This document shows, one piece after another, positions 7,809 through 16,998 of a stretch of DNA of 64,000 bases. A program made the position numbers and the translations under genes. The stretch spans positions 1 through 64,000 of the forward strand of contig PBUB01000030.1 of the NCBI GenBank assembly GCA_002729885.1, read 5' to 3'. The notes below the pieces were generated by a model, which was given only the letters and a program-made list of their open reading frames with translations, was not told the origin of the DNA and ran no database searches. The DNA comes from Spirochaetaceae bacterium (GTDB taxonomy: Bacteria > Spirochaetota > Leptospiria > Leptospirales > Leptonemataceae). Positions within the stretch are counted from its first letter, which is position 1; every line of letters begins with the position of its first letter.

Positions 7809-9575
7809 ATGAAAGCTTCGCGTTTCCTGATCCCCACTCTTAGAGAAGATCCCCAGGATGCCCAGGTAGCATCCCACCGACTGATGCTTCGAGCCGGCCT
7901 TGTTCGCAAGGTCGGGGCCGGTCTGTACCATCTACTTCCAGCTGGCCTTCGAGTTATCCGAAAGATCGAAAACATAGTCCGGGAAGAAATGAACCGAAGC
8001 GGAGCCATGGAGTTTCAGCTTCCTGTGCTTATCCCTTCCGAACTCTGGGAAAAGTCCGGTCGATGGAATACCATGGGCAAGGAGATGTTCCGTGTCCAGG
8101 ACAGGCATGAAGTGTGGAACGTGCTGGGGCCCACTCATGAGGAGTCATTCACAGATCTAATGCAGCAGGTACTCCGATCCTACCGCGATCTACCTGTGAA
8201 CGTCTATCAGATTCATACTAAATTCAGAGATGAGATTCGCCCCAGATTTGGAGTGATTCGTTCCAGGGAATTTATCATGAAAGATGCCTATTCCTTTCAT
8301 GCAGATGAAGCCAGTCTGGATGATACCTACCAGGAGATGCGAAGGACCTATCGCCGAATCTTTCAAAGAGCAGGTCTGGAAACGGTCCCGGTAGAGGCAG
8401 ATTCAGGCGCCATGGGCGGAAGCGGATCCGAGGAGTTTATGGTGCCTTCGGAAATCGGAGAGGAGATTCTGCTACTTTCCGAGAAGTACCGAAGTAACCA
8501 GGAAAAGACCCCTGTGATCTACAATGAATCCCTGGAAGCAGGTGCGGAAACGAAGCGACCGAAGCCACCTGCGATTGAAGATATGGAATCTATCGATACT
8601 CCTAAAATCAAGACCATTGAAGAACTGGCAAAATTTCTGAAGGTCGATTCGGCGGAGTTGCTCAAGAGTGTATTGTATCGCACCGAGCATGGTCTGGTCT
8701 TCATTGGCATTCGCGGGGACCGGGACATCAACGAAGTGAAGCTGAAGAACCATTTGAAATGCAGCGAACTGGAACCGGCAGCCGATGAAGACTTCAAGAA
8801 GATTGGAAGCGTTACCGGAAGCGCCGGCCCCTTTGGCCTGAAAAACACTGACAATCTACAGATACTATTTGATCTTTCCGCGCTTACGCGCCCCCACTGG
8901 ATTACGGGAGGAAATGCCCGGGATCTTCATGTGAAGGGCTTCTGGCTTACCGATGAGCAGCGAAAAACCGCTGTGGATCTTGCACTGGCAGTGGACGGAG
9001 ATCCGTCGCCGGCAGGGGATGGCCCTCTCAAAGCCATGCGAGGCATCGAAGTAGGGCATATTTTCAAGCTGGGTAAGAAATACACGGAAGCCTTCAAAAT
9101 GACGGTTCTGGATCCGGATCAAAAGCCCATCACTCCGATAATGGGTTGCTATGGCGTGGGTATCAATCGCACCATGGCCACAGTAATCGAACAGAGCCAC
9201 GATGAAAAAGGAATTGTATGGCCCATTTCTGTAGCTCCTTTTGAGGTCTGTCTGGTAAGCATTACCAAAACCGATGAAGAAAAACAGGCGGCTCAGGACG
9301 TATACGATGCCTTTCTGAAAGAAGGAATCGATGTTCTGTGGGATGATCGGGATCTTAGACCTGGAGTTCGCTTCAATGATGCAGAGCTTCTGGGATATCC
9401 GATTCGAGTGACCCTGGGTAAATTCTTCTTTCAAGAGGGCCAGGCGGAATTGCAGATTCGCAAATCAGGCGAAAGCAGCAAGATAGAGGCGGGCAAAGGT
9501 TATTCGGGCTTAATTCAGGAGATTCAGAGAATTCGAAAGGAATTGTTCGAAGAGCTCAAGGCGGATGATTCCTGA
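7809..9575 (+). CDS. proS: Prolyl-tRNA synthetase
   Basis: Class II synthetase charging tRNA-Pro, bacterial type (588 residues) with the inserted editing domain (about residues 230-390). Visible elements are the N-terminal dimer segment (SHRLMLRAGLVRKVGAGLY), motif 2 (FRDEIRPRFGVIRSREF), motif 3 (GCYGVGINRTMATVIEQ, about 443-459) and the C-terminal anticodon-binding domain (VLWDDRDLRPGVRFNDAELLG). It closes the conserved dxr-rseP-proS run. No strong ribosome site precedes the ATG. Confidence 0.97.
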   Translation: MKASRFLIPTLREDPQDAQVASHRLMLRAGLVRKVGAGLYHLLPAGLRVIRKIENIVREEMNRSGAMEFQLPVLIPSELWEKSGRWNTMGKEMFRVQDRHEVWNVLGPTHEESFTDLMQQVLRSYRDLPVNVYQIHTKFRDEIRPRFGVIRSREFIMKDAYSFHADEASLDDTYQEMRRTYRRIFQRAGLETVPVEADSGAMGGSGSEEFMVPSEIGEEILLLSEKYRSNQEKTPVIYNESLEAGAETKRPKPPAIEDMESIDTPKIKTIEELAKFLKVDSAELLKSVLYRTEHGLVFIGIRGDRDINEVKLKNHLKCSELEPAADEDFKKIGSVTGSAGPFGLKNTDNLQILFDLSALTRPHWITGGNARDLHVKGFWLTDEQRKTAVDLALAVDGDPSPAGDGPLKAMRGIEVGHIFKLGKKYTEAFKMTVLDPDQKPITPIMGCYGVGINRTMATVIEQSHDEKGIVWPISVAPFEVCLVSITKTDEEKQAAQDVYDAFLKEGIDVLWDDRDLRPGVRFNDAELLGYPIRVTLGKFFFQEGQAELQIRKSGESSKIEAGKGYSGLIQEIQRIRKELFEELKADDS

Positions 9576-9648
9576 CATCGGATGACTTAAATCTCAAGAT
9601 GAAATCGTAATCCGAACGAATCGATACCCGGGAGATCGGAGCAGAACT

Positions 9649-10998
9649 ATGTTGAAATCAAAATCTAAGGATCGCAATGCAGCCCGGCAGAAATCAAAGG
9701 GCAAAAGCAAATCGGTGGAAATCAAGAGAGAAGGCTACTTTGGCCCCTACGGCGGCCGCTACAGCCCGGAAGTACTGATTCCGGCCATCGAAGAACTGGA
9801 AAAGGCCTACAGGAAATACAAGAAAGATCCGGGCTTTTTAAAGGAGTTCAAATCCTACCAGAAGGAATACATCGGTCGCCCTTCTTTATTAACCTATGCA
9901 CCCAATCTGAGCAATAAATGGGGAGCGGATATTTACCTCAAACGAGAGGATCTGAATCATACTGGAGCTCATAAGATTAACAATGCCATCGGTCAGGCGC
10001 TGCTGGCCCGAAGGATGGGTAAGAAGCGACTGATAGCAGAAACCGGGGCCGGTCAGCATGGCGTGGCCACAGCAACCGCAGCCGCCCGACTGGGTTTCGA
10101 ATGTGTTGTTTATATGGGCGCCGAAGATGTGCGTCGGCAAAAGTTAAACTGCTATAGAATGGAATTACTGGGTGCGAAAGTAGTGCCTGTAACCAGCGGA
10201 AATGCAACCTTGAAGGATGCCACCAATGAGGCTATGCGAGACTGGTCCAGGAATGCTCTGGATACGCATTATATTATTGGCTCCGCTATTGGTCCCCATC
10301 CGTTTCCTACAATTGTGCGCGATTTTCAATCCATGATTGGGTTTGAGGCCAGGAAGCAATTCAAAAAGGCCACAGGCGGGCTTCCCGATGCCGTGCTTGC
10401 ATGCGTGGGCGGAGGGTCCAACGCAATAGGTATTTTCTACGGTTTTATCAAGGACAAGAAGGTTCGCCTCATAGGTACAGAAGCCGGAGGTCGTGGGCTG
10501 GCCCCTGGAGAGAACTCCGCCAGCATTACCTTTGGTCGCCCCGGATATTTTCATGGAACGCGATCGCTCTATATTCAAAACAACGATGGTCAGATCGAAA
10601 ACGTTCACAGCGTAAGTGCAGGCCTGGATTATCCGGGTGTAGGACCGGAGCATGCCTGGCTGGCTGTAAGTGGTCGGGCCGAATATCGCATGGTAAACGA
10701 CGAATCTGCAGTGGATGCTTTCAAGGAAGTGTCTCGGCTGGAGGGCATTTTGCCAGCTCTGGAAACATCGCATACATTTGCCATGGCCCGGGAGCTGGCC
10801 CTGGAAGCCTCAGAAGCCAACTCTGGAAAAACTCTGGACTCTCAAAATGCGGGCGGACAGTCAAAGGGCGCAGATTCGCACAGCAAGAAGGCCAAACGGG
10901 GAAAGAAGAATAAGCGAATGAAGCTATTGATCTGTCTTTCTGGTCGGGGCGATAAGGATGTGGCCGAGGTGGCACGGCTATCTGGAATCGAGCTGTGA
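9649..10998 (+). CDS. trpB: Tryptophan synthase beta chain with a Lys-rich insert
   Basis: PLP enzyme condensing indole and serine to tryptophan. The PLP lysine is K109 in HTGAHKINN, the catalytic glutamate E131 in AETGAGQHG, the phosphate cup is GGGSNAIG, and [13 protein letters not shown] and LSGRGDKD are intact. At 449 residues it exceeds the usual 400. There is a Lys-rich N-terminal extension (about 1-25) and a charged insert of some 30 residues (about 385-417) between the last helix and the strand leading to LSGRGDKD. No trpA is adjacent, so this is an orphan trpB in the window. Confidence 0.95.
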   Translation: MLKSKSKDRNAARQKSKGKSKSVEIKREGYFGPYGGRYSPEVLIPAIEELEKAYRKYKKDPGFLKEFKSYQKEYIGRPSLLTYAPNLSNKWGADIYLKREDLNHTGAHKINNAIGQALLARRMGKKRLIAETGAGQHGVATATAAARLGFECVVYMGAEDVRRQKLNCYRMELLGAKVVPVTSGNATLKDATNEAMRDWSRNALDTHYIIGSAIGPHPFPTIVRDFQSMIGFEARKQFKKATGGLPDAVLACVGGGSNAIGIFYGFIKDKKVRLIGTEAGGRGLAPGENSASITFGRPGYFHGTRSLYIQNNDGQIENVHSVSAGLDYPGVGPEHAWLAVSGRAEYRMVNDESAVDAFKEVSRLEGILPALETSHTFAMARELALEASEANSGKTLDSQNAGGQSKGADSHSKKAKRGKKNKRMKLLICLSGRGDKDVAEVARLSGIEL

Positions 10999-11135
10999 AA
11001 TTAAAGGTGTTTTCCTTCAGGTCTGCAGTCGGACCGGGCGGGCAGGGGCCGAAAGCTCTTCTGCAGGGTCTGAAAGCTCATGAGTCTTTTCCAGAGGTCG
11101 GCTTTCCAGCGCAGCGGACAGGAAAGGTTGGCGCA

Positions 11136-11765
11136 GTGGCGCTTCGAGCGCTTTTACTGCTCAGCCTGCTCACGTCGGGACTGTACTGTTCCTCCGTAGA
11201 TGCATTCTGGTATGCCAGTCCGGATTTCTATTTTCGCGGACAGCAGGACGATCATGTGGCGGCAAAGTTGAATGCCCATGGAATCAATCATATACTCTGG
11301 GCCTATTCTGGAACCTACACCGTTATGCGAGGGCCCTGTCTAATTCCCATGTGGGATGCCGAGCCACCCATACTGAATCAGCAATATCTTATCTTGAACT
11401 GGCGCATAGAGGCATCCCCGGAATATTTTCCCCTGGAGATTCATAGAAACGATCTACAGCTAATGACTGCCGATGGGAATTTCGCAGGAAAATACGTTTA
11501 TGCCTGTGATGTTTCGGATGATTCCGTGCAGGGAAAAGATGATTACAACGATGGGGATACAAATACGATTACGGTCACCGGGCCAACGTGTCTGAGTGTT
11601 AGATACTACGATCTGTACTTTGGCGCAGTGGATGAGTTCTATATCACGCCCCGGGTCTCCAGGGATGGAAAGCCGGTAGATACTCCTACGGTGCGATTTC
11701 AGTTTAAAAGAGATTATGGCTATGATCCGTATGAATTCCCTTTTATGTTTATGCCCGTGCGCTGA
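11136..11765 (+). CDS. Secreted protein of unknown function
   Basis: Unrecognised. The frame is open from GTG 10995, which overlaps the trpB stop (GTGA). However, a signal-peptide-like segment (VALRALLLLSLLTSGLY) begins only at codon 48 of that frame. I therefore prefer GTG 11136, preceded by AGGAAAGG, giving about 209 residues. The mature part is rich in Tyr, Asp and Phe, has few cysteines, and looks like a beta-rich soluble domain (FWYASPDFYFRG, GTYTVMRGPC, VRYYDLYFGAVDEFYI). A cysteine near the end of the hydrophobic stretch does not form a convincing lipobox. A periplasmic or outer-membrane location is inferred. Confidence 0.7.
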   Translation: MALRALLLLSLLTSGLYCSSVDAFWYASPDFYFRGQQDDHVAAKLNAHGINHILWAYSGTYTVMRGPCLIPMWDAEPPILNQQYLILNWRIEASPEYFPLEIHRNDLQLMTADGNFAGKYVYACDVSDDSVQGKDDYNDGDTNTITVTGPTCLSVRYYDLYFGAVDEFYITPRVSRDGKPVDTPTVRFQFKRDYGYDPYEFPFMFMPVR

Positions 11766-11788
11766 TTCCGGAAGATCATCACCAGGAC

Positions 11789-12613
11789 TTAGTTTTTTTC
11801 GCCCCAGCTATCTTCGATTTCGGCGCCTGGATACATTAGCTTCTGCATGTCTTTAAGTATAAGCAGATTGTCTACCATGATGGAAACCGGGCCCTGCTCC
11901 TCGTGAGGATGGCTTCGAATTAGAAATCCGCGAAATTTCCCTCCGGAGCGAACTCTATTGTCCTTACCGCGGCGAAACTGAGATGCAGGCATATTCACCG
12001 TAATTCGCTTCCACCCTTTCCAGGTGAGGGCTCCCAGAGGTACCTCAACTTTCCGGCCATGTGGATCCAGAAACAGAGCTGAAAGAGAATGTTTTTGATC
12101 CTGCGCATGAACCCACAGAGATAATCGGAAAAGTTCCCCATCTAAATCCACGGGATGACGAAGCAAGACCTGATAGACCTGTTTTCCGGGAACATCAAAG
12201 GACGTGTGAATCATCAAGCAGCGATGGTAGGAGCTTTCCGGATCCACCCATCGATTCAGGATATCCATTTCTTCCAGAAATTCAGGGCCTTCCGGAGATC
12301 GATACGCATAGTCGATAATGCTGAGATCCGTGGAGGGCGCTCGTGTATAGTAATCCCTTTTGGATTCAAAAAGATCAATGGCCTGGAGTTTCATTCTCCG
12401 GGGCATTTCCTGAAGTAAGCCGGATAGCACTCGAATTTGATCCAGAGCTTCCTGCTTGCTCTCAGGCGAGATGGCCTGCAGATTCCTGGCTGGAGTTACA
12501 GAAGCGAACAGTAGAAGAAGGATGCTTGCCAGGGGAGGGACGATTGCCCGATGGCCAATGCTCATCAGCGGCCGAGCTCGGCAGGCTGAAATAGTGGGAA
12601 AACGGAACCTCAC
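11789..12613 (-). CDS. FlaA-family periplasmic flagellar sheath protein
   Basis: Resembles FlaA, the outer-layer protein of spirochaete periplasmic flagella. The family-like features are in the second half: FRLSLWVHAQDQKHSLS, then VPLGALTWKGWKRITVNMP, GFLIRSHPHEEQGPVSIMVDNL and an acidic tail ending EDSWGEKN, close to what I recall of Leptospira FlaA1/FlaA2. A signal peptide is present, and its n-region fits the internal ATG at 12565 better than GTG 12613, so the true start may be 12565. It is separate from the hook genes 38 kb away and convergent with the gene before it. Confidence 0.7.
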   Translation of the reverse strand: MRFRFPTISACRARPLMSIGHRAIVPPLASILLLLFASVTPARNLQAISPESKQEALDQIRVLSGLLQEMPRRMKLQAIDLFESKRDYYTRAPSTDLSIIDYAYRSPEGPEFLEEMDILNRWVDPESSYHRCLMIHTSFDVPGKQVYQVLLRHPVDLDGELFRLSLWVHAQDQKHSLSALFLDPHGRKVEVPLGALTWKGWKRITVNMPASQFRRGKDNRVRSGGKFRGFLIRSHPHEEQGPVSIMVDNLLILKDMQKLMYPGAEIEDSWGEKN

Positions 12614-12635
12614 ATCTATACTAACGGCCTATTCT

Positions 12636-13679
12636 CTAATTTCCTGAATGCCTGTGACCCGGTGGATTCCCTTTCCTTTTTTTGGGCCCTCGGCGCTTTT
12701 TCACAGCACTTCCCCGGGGCTGCCTTTCGGATGGATTTGCTTTCTTCGCAGTTCGGCCTTTTCCGGCGGGGCCTGCTGATTCGGACTTTTTCGCACCCTG
12801 ACCTTTTTCGCCGGGGCCGGTTGATTCGACCTTTTTTGCAGCTCTCCCTTTTCCAGCAGATCCAGATGACGGGGACTTTTTCGCCGGTTTTGCCTTCCCG
12901 GCAGGATTCGAGGAATCACCGCTTTTACTGGACTCCCACTGTTCCAGCTTTTTTCGCCAGGCATTCATTCCTGGATAATCCAGCCCGAATGGATCCGTTT
13001 CCTTGATGGTTTCCAGGCAAAGAGGATTCAGGAATTCCTCTCCTTCCCTGGGCAGATCTCTAAACTGGAATTGCTTGCCCTGTAGCTGAAATCTCAGTGC
13101 CAGAGCATGCAGATAGGTACGGTCCTCCTGGCGGGCCTCGCTAAAGGCATTGTAGAGAGGATCTCCCAGGATGGAAAAACCCACGCTTTTCAGCGCTACT
13201 CGAATCTGATGGGTCTTACCTGTAATGGGACGGACCCAGAGAAGCCTCAAGCCAGTTCGTTGCTCCTGCAAGGGTTCCGAAACAAAGGATGTACGGGCCG
13301 GATTTTCGCGGGTTCGCAGCAGTTTATAGGACCCCCGGCGGCTTTTCTCCATATCGCCAATAATCAAGCCTGCTTTTTTGAATCCGGGCCTGGCCGAAAG
13401 GGCAACATAGATCTTTTCTGCACGATGAAAGCGAAATTCATTCCCCAGTAGATTGGCATTCTTGCGACCTTTTGCACAAAGCAGGATTCCCGAGGTCACC
13501 TTATCCAGGCGATGCACAGGAAAAAGACGATTCGCCTGGTCCGAGCATAAAGCTCTCATTTCGTCCAGAAAGTCGGTTTTCTGCGAATCTTCAAAAAAGA
13601 CCAGACCGGCCGGTTTGTAGAACAGGGCAAAATCTTCTGTTTCCTGGATCAATATTACAGGATGTTTTGTGGCGCTCAT
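12636..13679 (-). CDS. RluA-family pseudouridine synthase with a Lys-rich repeat tail
   Basis: Converts uridine to pseudouridine in RNA; which rRNA or tRNA site cannot be told. The catalytic motif HRLDKVTSGILL (about residues 56-67, catalytic Asp in HRLD) and the later GKTHQIRV and LGDPLYN motifs are intact. No S4 domain precedes it. The catalytic domain ends near residue 230. The last hundred or so residues are a low-complexity tail built of about four copies of a 15-residue Gly-Lys-Ala-Lys-Lys-Ser/Glu unit, likely disordered and RNA-binding by charge. It lies 22 bases before the FlaA-like gene on the same strand. Confidence 0.9.
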   Translation of the reverse strand: MSATKHPVILIQETEDFALFYKPAGLVFFEDSQKTDFLDEMRALCSDQANRLFPVHRLDKVTSGILLCAKGRKNANLLGNEFRFHRAEKIYVALSARPGFKKAGLIIGDMEKSRRGSYKLLRTRENPARTSFVSEPLQEQRTGLRLLWVRPITGKTHQIRVALKSVGFSILGDPLYNAFSEARQEDRTYLHALALRFQLQGKQFQFRDLPREGEEFLNPLCLETIKETDPFGLDYPGMNAWRKKLEQWESSKSGDSSNPAGKAKPAKKSPSSGSAGKGRAAKKVESTGPGEKGQGAKKSESAGPAGKGRTAKKANPSERQPRGSAVKKRRGPKKRKGNPPGHRHSGN

Positions 13680-13738
13680 ACGAAAAGTCTCATAAGAAAA
13701 TGGTTTGTAGACCAGGGCAACGATGAGAAATCAGAAAC

Positions 13739-15085
13739 ATGTGCGATACGTTTGTGGTCAGTTCCCCAGGTTCTGGCCCGGTGATTTTTGGAAAGAATTC
13801 AGATCGTGAACCAAACGAGGCACAGGCCATAGAGAGAGTGCCTGCCCGAGATTACGATCTTAAAAACAATCCTCGATTAAAAACCACCTACATTGAGATC
13901 CCCCAGGTCGAACACACCAATGAGATTCTGATCTCCCGTCCTTTCCATATGTGGGGCGCTGAGATGGGTGTCAACGAGCATGGGTTGACGATTGGAAACG
14001 AGGCTGTTTTTACAAAGATTCCCATTCAAAAGAAGAATGATGGTTTGACCGGCATGGATTTACTGCGTCTGGCTCTGGAGCGCACCAACAGCGCCGAATC
14101 CGCCCTGGAGCTCATTACAACACTTCTGGAGAAGCACGGTCAGGATGCCTGTGGAGGTTACCAGGATCGAAAGTTTTATTATCATAACAGCTTCATAATT
14201 GCGGACCGTGAGAAAGCCTATGTACTGGAAACCGCCGATCGATTCTGGGTGGCAAGAGAAGTGGAGGGGCATGCTTCGATTTCCAATGGACTGACCATCG
14301 GAGAGGATTTTCACCTAAGCTCCTCGAATCTGGCGGATCAGGCGCGAAAGGCTGGCTATCTGAAGCCGGGAAAAGCCATGAACTTCGCAAAGGTGTTTTC
14401 TGACGGATTCTACACCAGGATGTCTGGCTGTGGCTATCGCCAGAAGAGCTCCTACACTCAGGCCGGTGCAAAAGCAGACAGTATGACTGCCAGAGAAGCG
14501 ATGCGAATCCTTCGCAGCCATGGTCAGTACGATGGAAAAAAAGGCTTTCATCCTTCAAAACCAGGAATGAAGAGTCTCTGTTTACATGCATCCGGTATCA
14601 CTGCTCCTTCGCAGACCACCGGCTCCATGGTGGTACAGATTGAGGAGAGACCTGTAGTGTGGCTCACCGGAACTGCGGCTCCCTGCCTATCTATTTTCAA
14701 ACCTTTCTTCTTTGGACACAGTAATCTTCAATCACCGGACTGGATCATACCAGGTGCGACGCCGGATGATAGTCTCTGGTGGAAGCATGAAAGAATGCAT
14801 CGTGCAGTGCTTTCGAATTTTATGAAGCATGCTCCAGACATTCAGGCTCGCAGAGATGCCCTGGAGTATGAGTTTATTTCGCGTCTTCCCGATAAGGATC
14901 AGCCCGTCGATGCAGTGGAACAGTATTCCAATCGCTGCCTGAATCGTGGTCGAGATATGCTTATGCAACAACTGGAACGATTGAAAGTGGATCCAGTTTC
15001 CAGAAGAAAGCTATTCTCCGGCAGCCTGGGCCATCCGCTGTATACAATGTTCTGGAAAGGCTTCGATCGAAAGATTCCTCATTAG
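13739..15085 (+). CDS. Secernin-like peptidase C69 family protein
   Basis: N-terminal-nucleophile hydrolase of the C69 dipeptidase/secernin group. The presumed nucleophile is Cys2 (MCDTFVV), exposed after Met removal, followed by the typical GPVIFGKNSDREPNEAQ segment. HMWGAEMGVNEHGLTIGNEAVF and HNSFIIADREKAYVLETA match the fold. Its 448 residues lack a signal peptide, so it is probably cytosolic. The substrate is unknown for most bacterial members. It is divergent from the RluA-family gene across 59 bases. Confidence 0.88.
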   Translation: MCDTFVVSSPGSGPVIFGKNSDREPNEAQAIERVPARDYDLKNNPRLKTTYIEIPQVEHTNEILISRPFHMWGAEMGVNEHGLTIGNEAVFTKIPIQKKNDGLTGMDLLRLALERTNSAESALELITTLLEKHGQDACGGYQDRKFYYHNSFIIADREKAYVLETADRFWVAREVEGHASISNGLTIGEDFHLSSSNLADQARKAGYLKPGKAMNFAKVFSDGFYTRMSGCGYRQKSSYTQAGAKADSMTAREAMRILRSHGQYDGKKGFHPSKPGMKSLCLHASGITAPSQTTGSMVVQIEERPVVWLTGTAAPCLSIFKPFFFGHSNLQSPDWIIPGATPDDSLWWKHERMHRAVLSNFMKHAPDIQARRDALEYEFISRLPDKDQPVDAVEQYSNRCLNRGRDMLMQQLERLKVDPVSRRKLFSGSLGHPLYTMFWKGFDRKIPH

Positions 15086-15093
15086 GAATTTTT
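15071..15093 (+). terminator. Candidate intrinsic terminator overlapping the C69 gene stop
   Basis: ATTCCT (15074-15079), a CATT loop, AGGAAT (15084-15089), then a T-run to 15093. Flanking A-T and G-T pairs can extend the stem to nine. The stop codon lies in the hairpin. The stem is AT-rich, so strength is doubtful. Confidence 0.4.
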
Positions 15094-15353
15094 CCCGAAA
15101 AGGCTTACGTTGAGTTCCATGGTCCCAGTTTAATCATCGAGCATGGTTCCGAGATTACCTGTGAAGAGCGGTTTCCGTCCGGGCTTGCCCCGATGCCGCT
15201 GATAGTCTTCTGGCTCCCGGAACCCATAGAGCCCAGGCCCTGATAAAAAAGCCAGCCCGGCAGTCCCTGAACCGCAGAACTGGCTCTGGTGAAATGGAAA
15301 GCAACGCACCGGAAGTGCATCGCTTTCTGTAGATCTGGAATCAGTAGCTGACT

Positions 15354-16748
15354 TTAGAGTTCGTCCGCTTTCAATTTCTCTCTTTCAATTTTGAAATTGT
15401 ACTTTTTGAATAGCTCATCCTGGATGGCCTGTACGGCGGTCTGGCTTTGAGCCTGTTGTAGCTGCTGGCGAATGGTTTCTTTAACCGCGGCCAGTGGCTT
15501 TCCGTTGAACTGATTGTGCTTTCTCAGGTCATAGTACTCTTGAATCTGTTCATCGGTGACCTGCATCTTCTCAATGCTTTTCTGGATATAGCGGCCTGCC
15601 AGTGCTTCATTCTTGTAGAAGGACTGAAGAAAATCATAGAGTTCGGTTTCCATTACTTCTTCATAGTCAGGCGAAAGCTTGAGAATCTCGGTGGGAATAT
15701 AGATGTTTTGAAGGATCTGGACCATGGTCGAATCGTTCAGATCGGTAGTATCTACGATCTTCTTAAAATCTGCCACGGTTCGCTTCTTTCCATCCAGTTC
15801 AATGATCCAGGTTTCTCCGGTGGCCTCGGAAAAGGATTCAGGCTTGAGATCCTCTCGATTGAGTTTGAATTCATGCTTCTTTTCCAGCTCTTCAATGTGT
15901 GACCAGAGTTTATCATTTTTCTGGCTCTGAGACCGCACCAGGCGATCCGCGTACTGCTGGGCCTGGGATTCGATCATGGCAGGGCTGATCTCCTTTTGAA
16001 GTCCTGCATCTTTTGCCCGCTGGGCCAGCTCATTAAAGTATTCCTGGTAGAATCCGCTGAGCTCATCGGCTTCCAGCTCATCGGTGGATATTCTTCGGGC
16101 CACATAGAAGGCATTCTCCGCATCGATTACAATGAATTGGCCTTCTTCGGCCTTCTTTAGGGGAGTGGTAATAAATTCCAGTAGGTCCGGCTGACAGGAG
16201 ATGCAATGAGGCACAATCTTTCCTGCATTCATTTTGGTTTCCTGACTTTCGCTGGCTTCAATCACAAGTTTTCCGATTTCCTCTTCGGAGCTCATGTCGT
16301 TGAGCTTCTTGGCCAGGGCCTCAGCTTCTGGCTTCCGATCCCGCTGAGGGTCTTTGCGCAGGATGGCTATCTGGATACTGATCAATTCAAAGGGGTCATC
16401 GCTGCGAAGGAAGCCCTGAAAGGAGCGCAGTAAAGCCTTGCGTTCAAACAAACTACCGTTCCGTTCCAGCCACTTCTGGGCTTCCTGATCATCCTCTAGC
16501 TCGTTGGCGGCCAGGCGATAGGTGGCGATCATTTTCAAGATTTCATTCTGCTGAGCTGTGGTAATTTTATCGGATGGCTGTCCGCTGGCTTCTACCAGTC
16601 GGCGCATATCTCCGCGTGTAATTTCGCCACCATCGTAGGTGGCCAGCACCTCTCCGTTTCCTCCACAGGAGATCAGGGAAAAGGACAGAAAGAAAACCAG
16701 GGTCAATAGTAGACCTTTTCTTCCTGCTTGATATAAGGATACATTCAT
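15354..16748 (-). CDS. SurA/PrsA-like lipoprotein with a parvulin-like domain
   Basis: A 464-residue lipoprotein: signal peptide to residue 27, lipid-modified Cys28 in a spirochaete-type lipobox (SLISC). A short strand (VLATYDGGEITRGDM) and helices then resemble the SurA/PrsA N-terminal chaperone domain. Residues about 120-220 resemble a degenerate parvulin domain, ending in the pattern LKKAEEGQFIVIDAENAFYVARR. A CxxC pair (C182, C185) interrupts this domain, which is unusual. The rest is helical and charged. It probably escorts outer-membrane or secreted proteins in the periplasm; isomerase activity is uncertain. Confidence 0.75.
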   Translation of the reverse strand: MNVSLYQAGRKGLLLTLVFFLSFSLISCGGNGEVLATYDGGEITRGDMRRLVEASGQPSDKITTAQQNEILKMIATYRLAANELEDDQEAQKWLERNGSLFERKALLRSFQGFLRSDDPFELISIQIAILRKDPQRDRKPEAEALAKKLNDMSSEEEIGKLVIEASESQETKMNAGKIVPHCISCQPDLLEFITTPLKKAEEGQFIVIDAENAFYVARRISTDELEADELSGFYQEYFNELAQRAKDAGLQKEISPAMIESQAQQYADRLVRSQSQKNDKLWSHIEELEKKHEFKLNREDLKPESFSEATGETWIIELDGKKRTVADFKKIVDTTDLNDSTMVQILQNIYIPTEILKLSPDYEEVMETELYDFLQSFYKNEALAGRYIQKSIEKMQVTDEQIQEYYDLRKHNQFNGKPLAAVKETIRQQLQQAQSQTAVQAIQDELFKKYNFKIEREKLKADEL

Positions 16749-16998
16749 AGGCCCAGGATCGGCGAAACGAATTCTGAGTCAAAGACTAAAGAAGTCGCTC
16801 AAGAAGGGTAAAGCAGCCCGGCCACCGGAGGAACATCGTTGCATAGAAGTGCTGGAGGTCGGGGCCAAAACACCAGGAGGAGCTTAGACCTTATTCGAGC
16901 ATATCAAATTGTTTTCAGAATGAAATTCAGAGCAGGGCCCGCTGCCGGACAGTCGACTGGCCCAATGAGTACGAGAGTGGCGGGACAATTGAACCAAT

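Noticed and set aside
8865-9434. A 189-codon minus-strand frame opposite proS
   Set aside because: Antisense shadow of conserved proS motifs, no ribosome site.
10165-10773. A 202-codon minus-strand frame opposite trpB
   Set aside because: Antisense shadow of a conserved enzyme.
15105-15320. A 71-codon minus-strand frame in the gap after the C69 gene
   Set aside because: No ribosome site, no signal or domain, and biased composition; the gap is better read as a terminator and non-coding space.
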